A DNA stretch of 13,291 bases from JBBSOW01 sp038259365 (GTDB lineage: Bacteria; Actinomycetota; Actinomycetes; Propionibacteriales; Propionibacteriaceae): contig JBBSOW010000084.1 of the NCBI GenBank assembly GCA_038259365.1, forward strand, positions 1 to 13,291. The letters run 5' to 3'. Shown here piece by piece: positions 1 to 6,451 of this stretch. The notes under the pieces are model-generated. The model was not told the DNA's origin. It was given only the letters and a program-made list of their open reading frames with translations, and ran no database searches. Within the stretch, counting starts at the first letter, position 1. Each line of letters starts with the position of its first letter. A program made the translations under genes and the position numbers.

Positions 1-139
1 CGAACTCCACGTCCTGGGTCGCCATCGGCTGGCTGTAAAGCTTGTTGTCCGAGCCGACGTAGGTCAGCATCGCGATCCGGACATCCTTGATCAACTCGGC
101 AACCTTCTTGCGCTGATCTTCCGGGGTTGATTCACTCAT
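1..139 (-). CDS. Pyridoxamine 5'-phosphate oxidase-like stress protein (partial, N-terminus only)
   Basis: Only the first 46 codons are inside the window; the gene runs off the left edge. The peptide begins MSESTPEDQRKKVAELIKDV and continues with RIAMLTYV and SQPMATQDVEF. This is the opening helix and first beta strands of the split-barrel flavin-binding fold of the general stress protein 26 group (pyridoxamine-phosphate-oxidase-like). Such proteins bind FMN or a related flavin, and their substrate is often unknown. The ATG at 139 is supported by an AGGAG ribosome site at 145-149 with 5 bases of spacing. The hydrolase gene upstream on the same strand ends 109 bp away, with a small hairpin between, so this gene may have its own transcript. 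Family assignment is from recognised sequence pattern; the flavin-binding residues lie mostly outside the window. Confidence 0.8.
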   Translation of the reverse strand, partial: MSESTPEDQRKKVAELIKDVRIAMLTYVGSDNKLYSQPMATQDVEF

Positions 140-182
140 GTACTCTCCTCAGAATAGATTCGCCAGACGCGGTGGCGGCCAT

Positions 183-198
183 GGCGCACGATTGCGCC
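183..198. terminator. Small hairpin between the hydrolase and stress-protein genes
   Basis: GGCGCA and TGCGCC are perfect inverted arms around a CGAT loop. It sits in the 109-bp gap after the hydrolase stop (249). No run of T follows on the minus strand, so it is at best a weak or factor-assisted terminator. Apart from this hairpin and the AGGAG site nothing else stands out in the gap. Confidence 0.3.
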
Positions 199-248
199 CC
201 GCCTTATCGCATCGGGGCGCCCGCACAACACTCTACTCACCTCCATTT

Positions 249-959
249 TCACGCCCACCGCGCCGATTCCTCCCTCAGGATCTGGGCCACTCGAGTCGGA
301 TGGGTCATCGGGAGGAGGTGACTGGCGCGGGCCACGGTCTGCACCCGGGCGCGGGGAGTTTGGGCGGCGTAGCGTCGGGCGTGGACCCGAAGTTGGTCGA
401 ACTGGCCGTTGAGCAACAACACCGGACACTCCACCGCGGTCAGCAGCTCGGGGCGGCAGTCGGTGATGACCGCGTCCCACATGGCTTCGATCTGCGCGTA
501 CCCCTCCCCGCCGCTGAGCGATTGCGCCACGTCCGGGCTCACGCCCAGCCGGGCCGCGACGCCGTTCGCCACGCGCGCCATCCGATCGGCTCCGATCCTG
601 GGAACGGAGCGGGCGAAACCCCGGTACAGGGCCGCCCCCGGCCCCGTGGGCACGGCGCTGGCGCCGATCATGACCAGGCCCGCCAACGACGCGGACCGAT
701 AGCGGGCCGCGTAAACCATGGCCAGGTAGCCCCCGAGGCTGTGGCCCGCGACCACCACCCGTTGCCCCGGCGAGGGCCCGACCACCGCCTCGTCGATGGC
801 CTCCAGCGCCCCTGCGGTGGTGAACTCGGCGTCGCGCCGGACGCCGTGGCCGGGAAGATCGGGCGCGATCAGCTCCATCTCGGGCAGCAGCGCGGGGTAA
901 TCGGCCCACTGCCGGTGCGACATCCGCGTGCCGTGAATGAGGACGAGGCGAATAGTCAT
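249..959 (-). CDS. Alpha/beta hydrolase
   Basis: A 236-residue single-domain alpha/beta-hydrolase-fold protein, normal length for the family, with no signal peptide and so probably cytoplasmic. The first strand gives VLIHGT (HG at 9-10, oxyanion region). The nucleophile elbow is GHSLGG with Ser74. The acid is probably Asp188 in LLLNGQFDQL and the base His214 in ASHLLPM, so the Ser-Asp-His triad is complete. The LPGHG segment near 35-39 is also typical. The substrate (ester, lactone, amide or other) cannot be read from the sequence. The ATG at 959 has a GGAG site 5 bases upstream and lies 18 bp after the stop of the membrane-protein gene on the same strand, so the two are probably co-transcribed. 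Fold assignment is firm; function within the superfamily is open. Confidence 0.9.
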   Translation of the reverse strand: MTIRLVLIHGTRMSHRQWADYPALLPEMELIAPDLPGHGVRRDAEFTTAGALEAIDEAVVGPSPGQRVVVAGHSLGGYLAMVYAARYRSASLAGLVMIGASAVPTGPGAALYRGFARSVPRIGADRMARVANGVAARLGVSPDVAQSLSGGEGYAQIEAMWDAVITDCRPELLTAVECPVLLLNGQFDQLRVHARRYAAQTPRARVQTVARASHLLPMTHPTRVAQILREESARWA

Positions 960-977
960 GCCGGCTCCGCCCCGGGG

Positions 978-1361
978 TCAGCGAGCAGGTTTCTCGCGGT
1001 AGAACAGGCCGTAGATCAGCCCGCTCACGAGGCTGATGACGATCGAGCCGAACAGCGCGCTCCAAAACCCGGCCACCTCGAACCCGACGCCGAGCTTGCC
1101 CGAGACCCAGGAGACGAGGAGCAGCATGAGGGCGTTGATGACGAGCAGGAACAACCCCAGCGTCAAGATCACCAGGCAGCCCGTCAGCGTCGTGACGATC
1201 GGCTTCACCAGGGCGTTCACGACGCCGATCAGGATTGCGACGACGAGCAGCGTCACGGTCTTCGCGGCCGCGTCACTCCCCGCCACGACGATGCCCGGGA
1301 TGATCCACGCGGCCAACCAGGTGGCGGCGGCGGTGGCCAGAATTCTCACAACGATGCGCAC
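978..1361 (-). CDS. Phage-holin-4-like (YvlD-type) four-helix membrane protein
   Basis: A small integral membrane protein with four hydrophobic segments. Counting from the GTG at 1361 these are roughly residues 3-23, 34-52, 57-84 and 95-120. The signature pattern VNALVKPIV followed by LGLFLLVINALMLLLVSWV is that of the widespread YvlD group, annotated 'phage holin family' (Pfam Phage_holin_4_2). These are chromosomal proteins of unclear role, sometimes linked to envelope stress; the holin name does not show a lytic function. An in-frame GTG at 1385 would add eight residues (MLAWHHGG), but relatives start directly with a sequence like MRIVVRIL, and a -10-like CATCAT lies six bases before the GTG at 1361, so the shorter start is preferred. 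The hydrolase gene follows after 18 bp. Confidence 0.85.
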   Translation of the reverse strand: MRIVVRILATAAATWLAAWIIPGIVVAGSDAAAKTVTLLVVAILIGVVNALVKPIVTTLTGCLVILTLGLFLLVINALMLLLVSWVSGKLGVGFEVAGFWSALFGSIVISLVSGLIYGLFYREKPAR

Positions 1362-1367
1362 GCCCCC

Positions 1368-1373
1368 ATGATG
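1368..1373 (-). promoter_or_regulatory. Candidate -10 element for a leaderless YvlD-type transcript
   Basis: CATCAT on the minus strand lies exactly six bases before the GTG at 1361. It matches TATAAT at four positions including the key A2 and T6. No convincing -35 is seen. The spacing matches that of other genes in the window, which is the main support. Confidence 0.3.
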
Positions 1374-1401
1374 CCAAGCGAGCACAAGGCCCGCGAGGGG
1401 G

Positions 1402-1407
1402 TAGCGT
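1402..1407 (+). promoter_or_regulatory. Candidate -10 element for a leaderless aldo/keto reductase transcript
   Basis: TAGCGT lies seven bases before the GTG start at 1415, so transcription would begin at or next to the start codon. A GAGGGGG run further upstream (from 1395) is too distant to be a good ribosome site. The divergent membrane-protein gene starts only about 50 bp away, so both promoters share this short space. Confidence 0.4.
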
Positions 1408-1414
1408 CGGATTC

Positions 1415-2272
1415 GTGAGCGATACCTACAGCCTGGCCGGATCCGTCGTCAACCGCGTGGGCTTCGGCGCCATGCAGCTGCCCGGCCCGCACGTGATGGG
1501 CCCACCGCGCGATCACGAGGAGGCGATCGCGGTGCTGCGGCGAGCGGTCGAGCTCGGCGTAAACCACATCGACACCGCCCAGTTCTACGGCCCCGCCGTC
1601 TCCAACGAGCTGATCCGCGAGGCCCTGCACCCTTATGACTCCGACTTGGCGCTGGTCTCCAAGGTGGGCGCCCGCCGCGACGCGGAGGGCGCCTTCGTCC
1701 CCGCCCAATCGGTCGAGCAGCTCCTGGCCGACGCGCGGGAGAATCTCACCGCCTTGGGCACCGATCAGTTGTGCGCAATCAATCTGCGCCTGCTGGGCGA
1801 ATCCGATGGTCTACCCGCCGATCAGGTCGTCGACCTGGACGAGCAACTGGGCGCCATGACCCGGCTTCGAGCCGAGGGTTCCATCGCGGGCATCGGCCTC
1901 TCCAACGCCCGCGCCGACCAGGTACGCCGCGCCCACGACGCCGTCGGCCTGGTGTGCGTGCAGAACCCGTTCAGTTACGTGGACCAGTCCGACGTCGAAA
2001 CGCTCGACTACTGCGCCCGGCACGAGATCGCCTACGTGCCCTTCTTCCCTCTGGGCTCGGCCTTCCCCGGCATGCCGAAAGTCGTCGAGGACGAGGGCGT
2101 CATCGACGCGGCGAAGAGGCACGGCGTCACCCCTGCCCAGATCGGTCTGGCGTGGTTGTGGCGGCGAGCCGACAACGTGCTCCTCATCCCCGGCACCTCC
2201 TCGGTGGCCCACCTGGAGGAGAACATCGCCGTCGGCCACCTCGAGCTACCCGCCGGCGACCTCCTGCCTTGA
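1415..2272 (+). CDS. Aldo/keto reductase
   Basis: A 285-residue TIM-barrel oxidoreductase that should use NAD(P)H to reduce carbonyls or oxidise alcohols in the cytoplasm. The opening VNRVGFGAMQLPG, the HIDTAQFYG motif (Asp53, Tyr58) and Lys83 in LVSKVG give three of the four AKR catalytic residues. The fourth, usually His in an LIHWP-like strand, is replaced: the strand reads AINLRLLG, with Asn123 in that place, a variant common in one AKR branch. Cofactor contacts are expected in the GIGLSN region (about 164-169) and the C-terminal LLIPGTSSVAHLEEN. The start is a GTG without a good ribosome site but with a -10 hexamer seven bases upstream, so it is probably leaderless. It is divergent from the membrane-protein gene and 38 bp before the transporter gene. 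Substrate unknown. Confidence 0.92.
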   Translation: MSDTYSLAGSVVNRVGFGAMQLPGPHVMGPPRDHEEAIAVLRRAVELGVNHIDTAQFYGPAVSNELIREALHPYDSDLALVSKVGARRDAEGAFVPAQSVEQLLADARENLTALGTDQLCAINLRLLGESDGLPADQVVDLDEQLGAMTRLRAEGSIAGIGLSNARADQVRRAHDAVGLVCVQNPFSYVDQSDVETLDYCARHEIAYVPFFPLGSAFPGMPKVVEDEGVIDAAKRHGVTPAQIGLAWLWRRADNVLLIPGTSSVAHLEENIAVGHLELPAGDLLP

Positions 2273-2298
2273 GACCGAAGGCCATACCCACTGAGCGC

Positions 2299-2304
2299 TA
2301 GCGT
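2299..2304 (+). promoter_or_regulatory. Candidate -10 element for a leaderless BASS-transporter transcript
   Basis: TAGCGT, the same hexamer as before the preceding gene, lies six bases before the GTG at 2311. It is part of the 8-bp palindrome CGCTAGCG (2297-2304 region). It suggests the transporter has its own transcript rather than depending on the reductase gene 38 bp upstream. No clear -35 at normal spacing. Confidence 0.4.
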
Positions 2305-2310
2305 GGACCC

Positions 2311-3276
2311 GTGCGTCGCCTTCGCCTAGATCCGTTCCTCCTCGCCATCGTCGGCGCGGCGTTGCTGGCGACGGTTCTACCGGTCCGCGGGGCGGGCGTC
2401 GAGGTGTTCGGCGTGCTCACCAAGGTAGCCATCTTCTGCCTGTTCTACCTCTACGGGACCAGGCTGCATCCCCGCGAGGCGCTAGCCGGGCTCAGGCACT
2501 GGCGGCTGCACCTCATCATCTTGGCGTTCACCTTCGTGGCGTTCCCCGTGCTCGGGCTGCTGCTGGGTTTCATCCCCGACCGGTTGGTGGCGGCCAGCCT
2601 CTATCCGGGATTGCTGTACGTCACCCTCTGCCCCTCCACGGTGCAGTCCTCGGTCAACTTCACCTCCATCGCCAAGGGCAACGTCGCCGGCGCCATCGTC
2701 AGCGCCTCGACGTCCAACCTGCTCGGAGTGTTCCTGACCCCGCTGCTGGCGATCGTGCTGCTGAACACGACAGGCGACGCCTCCATCGGCTTCGGCTCGA
2801 TCGGCAACATCGGGGTGCAGATCCTGCTCCCCTTCGTGCTGGGCCAGCTCACCCAACGCTGGACCGGTGCGTTCGTCACCCGCCACAAGAGGCTCAAGCT
2901 GTTCGATCAGGGAGTCATCGTGCTCGTCGTCTACTCCGCGTTTTCCGCTGGCGTGCGCGAGGGCGTCTGGCGGCTCGTCGGGGTGGTCGACATCGTTTCG
3001 CTGGTGTTCGTCTGCCTCGTGGTCCTGGCCCTCATGCTGTCCCTGACCTGGTTCAGCGCCCAGCGGTTGGGGTTCGACCGCGCCGACTGCATCGCCATCC
3101 AGATGTGCGGCACCAAGAAGTCGTTGGCCACCGGACTCCCGATGGCCACCGTGCTCTTCGCCGGCCAGCCGATCGGCCTGCTCCTCCTGCCGCTCATCAT
3201 CTTCCACCAGGCCCAGCTCATGGCCTGTTCCGCGCTCGCTTCACGCTACGGCAATCAGCCCAGCACCTCGGAATAG
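2311..3276 (+). CDS. BASS-type (bile acid:sodium symporter-like, YfeH group) transporter
   Basis: A 321-residue, highly hydrophobic protein with about ten membrane segments, the usual size for SBF-like carriers (Pfam SBF_like). Two half-repeats can be seen. The first has the broken-helix region CPSTVQSSVNFTSIAKGN (107-124) followed by SNLLGVFLTPLL. The second has QMCGTKKSLATGLPMA (264-279). These polar, glycine-rich stretches in membrane segments are where substrate and Na+ bind in solved BASS structures. Bacterial members of this subgroup have been linked to organic anions and some to arsenite-type resistance, but the substrate here is unknown. The start is a GTG with a -10 hexamer six bases upstream. 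The gene ends inside an 18-bp tandem duplication that leaves the C-terminus PSTSE unchanged. It is convergent with the kinase gene, 50 bp away. Confidence 0.88.
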   Translation: MRRLRLDPFLLAIVGAALLATVLPVRGAGVEVFGVLTKVAIFCLFYLYGTRLHPREALAGLRHWRLHLIILAFTFVAFPVLGLLLGFIPDRLVAASLYPGLLYVTLCPSTVQSSVNFTSIAKGNVAGAIVSASTSNLLGVFLTPLLAIVLLNTTGDASIGFGSIGNIGVQILLPFVLGQLTQRWTGAFVTRHKRLKLFDQGVIVLVVYSAFSAGVREGVWRLVGVVDIVSLVFVCLVVLALMLSLTWFSAQRLGFDRADCIAIQMCGTKKSLATGLPMATVLFAGQPIGLLLLPLIIFHQAQLMACSALASRYGNQPSTSE

Positions 3277-3292
3277 CCCAGCACCTCGGAAT
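3257..3292. repeat. 18-bp perfect tandem duplication across the transporter stop codon
   Basis: The unit AGCCCAGCACCTCGGAAT occurs twice in direct succession (3257-3274 and 3275-3292). The first copy ends in GAA with a TAG stop at 3274-3276. The second copy ends in GAA followed by TGA at 3292-3294, in the same frame. A single-copy ancestor would thus encode the same C-terminus, ending at TGA. Confidence 0.95.
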
Positions 3293-3326
3293 GACCCGGC
3301 AGCTATCCGTGGTGGCGCCGACTCCC

Positions 3327-4070
3327 TCAGCGCGCCAGGGCGGCCGCATCGAGTCGGTACCAGCAGGCGTGCTCGGCCAGCTCGGGCCTGCCGAGTTCGA
3401 TGGCCTTGGCTTCGCTGAACTCGGCCAGGTGGTGCAGCCGCTCGACGGCGCCCGCGATCACCTCGCCCGCCGAGATACCACCGCCGCCGTAGGCTTCGAG
3501 CAACCGGTCCAGCCGTTGCGCCCGCTCGGACGCCGCGAACGGCTCGCCGGAATCCGGACGCGAGAGCGGGATCATCCGGTAGGCCAGGTAGGCCACATCC
3601 CACACCCGCGGGCCGGGGGCGCAGGTGTCGACGTCGATCACTGCGGCCACGAGCCCCCCACGAAAGACGAGGTTGTAGGTGGCGAAATCGCCGTGGCAGA
3701 TGACCTCGGCCGGCTCCCTCGAGGGCTTGGACCAGACGGCATCGCGCTGATCGAAGCCGACGGAGGCGTCGTGGATCCGGCGCAGCAGCGATGCCGCTGA
3801 CACCAACGCTGCGTCGGTCCAAACGTACTCCGGCATCGGGTACTGCGGCACCTCCCCGGCCAGGAACGACAGCCGCTCGCGCCCGTCGGGGGTGAACCCG
3901 CGCGGCTCGGGCACCGCGCCCGCCAGGCCCGAATCCATCAGGTGGGCAAGGTAGCGGTGCACGGTGGCAGTCCAGGGCCCGGTCGGGCGAAGGACGGTGT
4001 CCCCCAGCCGGCTGACCGAGCTCATGTTTCCACCGGTGAGCTCGACCTCGACCTCGTCTTGGTTACTCAA
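3327..4070 (-). CDS. APH-family phosphotransferase (aminoglycoside phosphotransferase-like kinase)
   Basis: A protein-kinase-like small-molecule kinase of the aminoglycoside/choline phosphotransferase superfamily, about 247 residues. Counting from the TTG at 4070: the N-lobe opens with ELTGGNMSSVSRLGDTV (10-26); the catalytic loop is ICHGDFATYNLVF with HGD at 126-128 and Asn133; the metal-binding strand is IDVDTC with Asp146 and Asp148; WDVAYLAYR follows. All catalytic residues are present. The acceptor substrate is unknown, and many members are not resistance enzymes. An ATG at 4025 with a GGTGG site is the alternative start (232 residues), but it would cut off the GGN strand normally present in this subgroup. 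The TTG overlaps the antiporter stop by 8 bp (TTGAGTAA), which suggests translational coupling as third gene of the marR-antiporter cluster. Confidence 0.82.
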   Translation of the reverse strand: MSNQDEVEVELTGGNMSSVSRLGDTVLRPTGPWTATVHRYLAHLMDSGLAGAVPEPRGFTPDGRERLSFLAGEVPQYPMPEYVWTDAALVSAASLLRRIHDASVGFDQRDAVWSKPSREPAEVICHGDFATYNLVFRGGLVAAVIDVDTCAPGPRVWDVAYLAYRMIPLSRPDSGEPFAASERAQRLDRLLEAYGGGGISAGEVIAGAVERLHHLAEFSEAKAIELGRPELAEHACWYRLDAAALAR

Positions 4071-5892
4071 GCCGGTGCGCCGGCTTCGCCCCCGAGGGCT
4101 CCTGCGGCCCGCCCGCCATCGCGTGTCGAGGCGCGTAGTCGGTCTCGAGGTCGGGCGCGTCCACGGGTGAGAGGGGGGTTTGGCCGCGGCCGGCCTCCAC
4201 ATGCTCGGGCGCCACCGGGGCCTGCGGGCCGTCAGCGCTCGGGCTGTCGGCCAGCGTGGTGCGAAGCTCCAGTTGCGGCAGGAACCAGGCCACGGCAAAC
4301 GCCACGATGGCGATGAATCCGGCGATGAACACCACGTGGGTGATGGAGGCGTCGAAGCCGATGAGGAAGGGCTTCTTGAACACGTCGCTGAGACCGTTGA
4401 TGAAGCTGGTGTCGTCGATCACCCCGGAGACCGCCCCGTTGCCGGAGAGGATGTCGCGGACGACCGCGTTGTTGGGGGCGCCGATCACCGAGGGATTGCG
4501 GGCTGCCTCCTGGAACTCCGGGGTCCGGGCCGCCGCGCCGAAGGCGTTCTTGATGTTCTCGCCGACGGTGCCGAACAGGATCGAGAGGAAGACGGCCGTG
4601 CCGAGAGTGCCACCCATCTGGCGGAAGAAGGTGGCCGAGCTGGTGGCCACGCCGATGTCGCGACGCTTGGCCGCGTTCTGGACGGCCAGGGTGAGGGTCT
4701 GCATGTTCAACCCCAGCCCGAGTCCGATCAGGGCGACGAAGCCGGCGAACTCCCAATAGCCGGTGTCGTACTCGATGGTCGACATCAAGAACATGCCCGC
4801 GGCAAGCAGCGCGGTGCCGATGATCGGGAACATCTTGTACTTGCCGAACTTGCTGGTGAGCTGGCCCGAGAGGATGGAGGCGAACATCATCCCCAGCACC
4901 ATCGGCAGCAGCTGCAGACCCGATTCTGTGGGCGTCGCCCCCTTGACGATCTGCAGGTACAGCGGCAGCGTCATCATGGCGCCGAACATGGCCATGCCGA
5001 CGATGAAGCCGAGGATGCTGGCGATGGTGAAGGTCGGAATCCTGAACAGCCGCAGCGGCAGCAACGCCTCGTCACCGGCCCGCCGCTCGAACTGGATGAA
5101 GGAGACGATCCCGATGGCGCCCAGCGCGTAGCAGGCCACGGCGGCCAAAGAGGTCCAGCCCCAGGCGCGACCCTGCTCGGCCACCAGGAGCAGCGGCACG
5201 AGACCGACCACCAGCGCGAGCGCGCCCTGCCAATCGATGCGATGGTTCTGCTTGACGTGCTCGAGGTTCAAGACCTTGGCCACCACGAACAGGGCGAAGA
5301 TGCCGATGGGCACGTTGACCAGGAACACCCAGCGCCAACCGGCGACGAACAGGATCTCCGGGGTGCCCGCCAGCAGGCCGCCGATGATCGGCCCGGCCAC
5401 CGAGGAGGTACCGAACACCGCCAGGAAGTAGCCCTGGTAGCGCGCCCGCTCGCGCGGCGGCACGATGTCGCCGATGATGGCCAGCGCCAGCGTCATCAGG
5501 CCGCCCGCCCCCACGCCCTGCACGGCGCGGAACGCCGAGAGCATGAAGATGTTCTGGGAGAATCCCGAGGCGATCGAACCGACCAGGAAGACCGAGATCG
5601 CGATCATGAAAAGCGGCTTGCGGCCGAAGATGTCGGACAGCTTGCCGTAGAGCGGCGTCGTGATGGTGGAGGTGATCAGGTAGGCGGTGGTCACCCACGC
5701 CTGCAGGGAGAGCCCGTTGAGGTCGTCGGCGATGGTGCGGATCGAGGTGGACACGATCGTCTGGTCCAGCGCGGCCAGGAACATGCCGAGCATCAGCCCG
5801 GACATGATCGTCAGGATTTGGCGGTGGGTGAACTCCGGCACGTCCGGATCGCTTTGGACAACCCGGGCTGGACGGGCGGTGGAAGTAGTCAT
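4063..5892 (-). CDS. MFS drug:H+ antiporter, DHA2 family (EmrB/QacA type, 14 helices)
   Basis: A 609-residue multidrug-efflux-type transporter of the inner membrane, expected to export lipophilic compounds against protons. DHA2 marks are clear: motif D1 LDQTIVST (42-49) in helix 1; motif A GKLSDIFGRKP (83-93); the helix-4 motif B FRAVQGVGAGG with Arg122; and the antiporter motif C GTSSVAGPIIGG (161-172). A long extracytoplasmic stretch (about 445-515) lies before the last helix, as in many actinobacterial members. A hydrophilic Pro-rich tail of about 70 residues (541-609) makes it longer than the usual 480-550. The ATG at 5892 follows the MarR stop by 3 bp and has an AGAAGG site inside the end of that gene, so the two are one operon. 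Drug specificity cannot be read from sequence. Confidence 0.94.
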   Translation of the reverse strand: MTTSTARPARVVQSDPDVPEFTHRQILTIMSGLMLGMFLAALDQTIVSTSIRTIADDLNGLSLQAWVTTAYLITSTITTPLYGKLSDIFGRKPLFMIAISVFLVGSIASGFSQNIFMLSAFRAVQGVGAGGLMTLALAIIGDIVPPRERARYQGYFLAVFGTSSVAGPIIGGLLAGTPEILFVAGWRWVFLVNVPIGIFALFVVAKVLNLEHVKQNHRIDWQGALALVVGLVPLLLVAEQGRAWGWTSLAAVACYALGAIGIVSFIQFERRAGDEALLPLRLFRIPTFTIASILGFIVGMAMFGAMMTLPLYLQIVKGATPTESGLQLLPMVLGMMFASILSGQLTSKFGKYKMFPIIGTALLAAGMFLMSTIEYDTGYWEFAGFVALIGLGLGLNMQTLTLAVQNAAKRRDIGVATSSATFFRQMGGTLGTAVFLSILFGTVGENIKNAFGAAARTPEFQEAARNPSVIGAPNNAVVRDILSGNGAVSGVIDDTSFINGLSDVFKKPFLIGFDASITHVVFIAGFIAIVAFAVAWFLPQLELRTTLADSPSADGPQAPVAPEHVEAGRGQTPLSPVDAPDLETDYAPRHAMAGGPQEPSGAKPAHRLE

Positions 5893-5895
5893 GGG

Positions 5896-6384
5896 TCAGC
5901 CTTCTGACGTGGCGGTATCGGAGCCGATGACGGTGTCCAGCTGTCGAGCAAGCCGGCGATGCAGATCGGCCAGCGTGTCGAGTTCGTCGTCGGAAAAGAT
6001 GGCGAGGGTGCGACGCCATAACCCGCAGCGCTGCTGGGCGATCTTCTCAAGCAACGCCGAGCCGGCGGGCGTGGGGGAAAGCTGGATGGCCCGGCGATCG
6101 TCGGGATCGGTGAGCCGTTCGACGAGTCCATGGTTCACCAGCTGTTCCACCTGGCGGCTCACGGTCGAGGAATCCAGGTACAGGTGCTCGGCCAGCTGAG
6201 CGACTCGGCAGGGCGCCAACACGCCGAGGTTCACGAGGATTCCGACGTTGGCGGCGGTCAGCTGGTCGTGGCTCTCGGCCAAGGTGGTGCGCGTGGCGTG
6301 TTTGCCCAACCGGAACAGCTCGGTGAGGGCCCGGCCGGCGTCCATGATCCGTTCGTCGGTTCGGCAATTACATGCCTCATGCAT
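5896..6384 (-). CDS. MarR-family transcriptional regulator
   Basis: A winged-helix regulator of 162 residues from the ATG at 6384, usual for MarR. The HTH occupies about 59-83, with the recognition helix LDSSTVSRQVEQLV (70-83). It is followed by the wing DPDDRRAIQLSPT (93-105), whose DxDRR pattern is the family hallmark. Long helices on both sides form the dimer. Two Cys (5 and 7) in the N-terminal arm and Cys59 are visible; a redox role is possible but not shown. The ATG at 6384 has GGGTGA 8 bases upstream; an ATG at 6417 (173 residues) has no ribosome site, and one at 6345 is possible. It lies 3 bp before the DHA2 antiporter and most likely represses its own promoter until a drug or metabolite ligand binds. 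Confidence 0.9.
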   Translation of the reverse strand: MHEACNCRTDERIMDAGRALTELFRLGKHATRTTLAESHDQLTAANVGILVNLGVLAPCRVAQLAEHLYLDSSTVSRQVEQLVNHGLVERLTDPDDRRAIQLSPTPAGSALLEKIAQQRCGLWRRTLAIFSDDELDTLADLHRRLARQLDTVIGSDTATSEG

Positions 6385-6390
6385 TGATTG
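6365..6390. promoter_or_regulatory. Candidate MarR operator (AT-rich imperfect palindrome)
   Basis: On the plus strand the arm CAATTACATGC is followed by a short centre and the complement of CAATCAATGC. The two arms match with one insertion. The core on the minus strand is ATGC-ATGAG-GCAT. It is unusually AT-rich for this DNA, lies just downstream of the candidate marR promoter and overlaps the start codon at 6384, where a bound MarR dimer could block expression. Confidence 0.4.
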
Positions 6391-6402
6391 CGTCACCCAT
6401 CT

Positions 6403-6431
6403 ATTTAACGTCGCCATTCCGCGGCGCGCAA
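6403..6431 (-). promoter_or_regulatory. Candidate promoter of the marR-antiporter-kinase cluster
   Basis: Reading the minus strand, TTGCGC (6431-6426) is separated by exactly 17 bases from TTAAAT (6408-6403). Transcription would start near 6396, giving a leader of about 12 bases that contains the GGGTGA ribosome site before the ATG at 6384. It lies in the 67-bp gap after the ThrE-type gene. Confidence 0.5.
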
Positions 6432-6451
6432 ATCGGGAGTGGGTGCTCGGC

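Noticed and set aside
151..156. TATTCT as -10 of the stress-protein gene
   Set aside because: A start of transcription 6-7 bases downstream would cut off the good AGGAG ribosome site at 145-149, so it is probably not the promoter.
978..1361. Prophage remnant, suggested by the 'holin' family name
   Set aside because: The protein is the chromosomal YvlD type, and no other phage gene is in the window.
138..1418. Long plus-strand open frame of about 426 codons
   Set aside because: It lies antisense to the hydrolase and membrane-protein genes, whose motifs are clear. Its product is a low-complexity Arg/Gly/Asp mix, typical of a shadow frame in GC-rich DNA.
2269..2274. TTGAGA as -35 box of the BASS transporter
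   Set aside because: It matches the consensus well but is 24 bases from the TAGCGT -10 element, too far for a standard promoter, and it overlaps the reductase stop codon.
4180..5907. Long plus-strand open frame of about 575 codons
   Set aside because: Antisense shadow of the DHA2 antiporter; the translation is rich in Asp, Glu, Gln and Arg with no recognisable domain.
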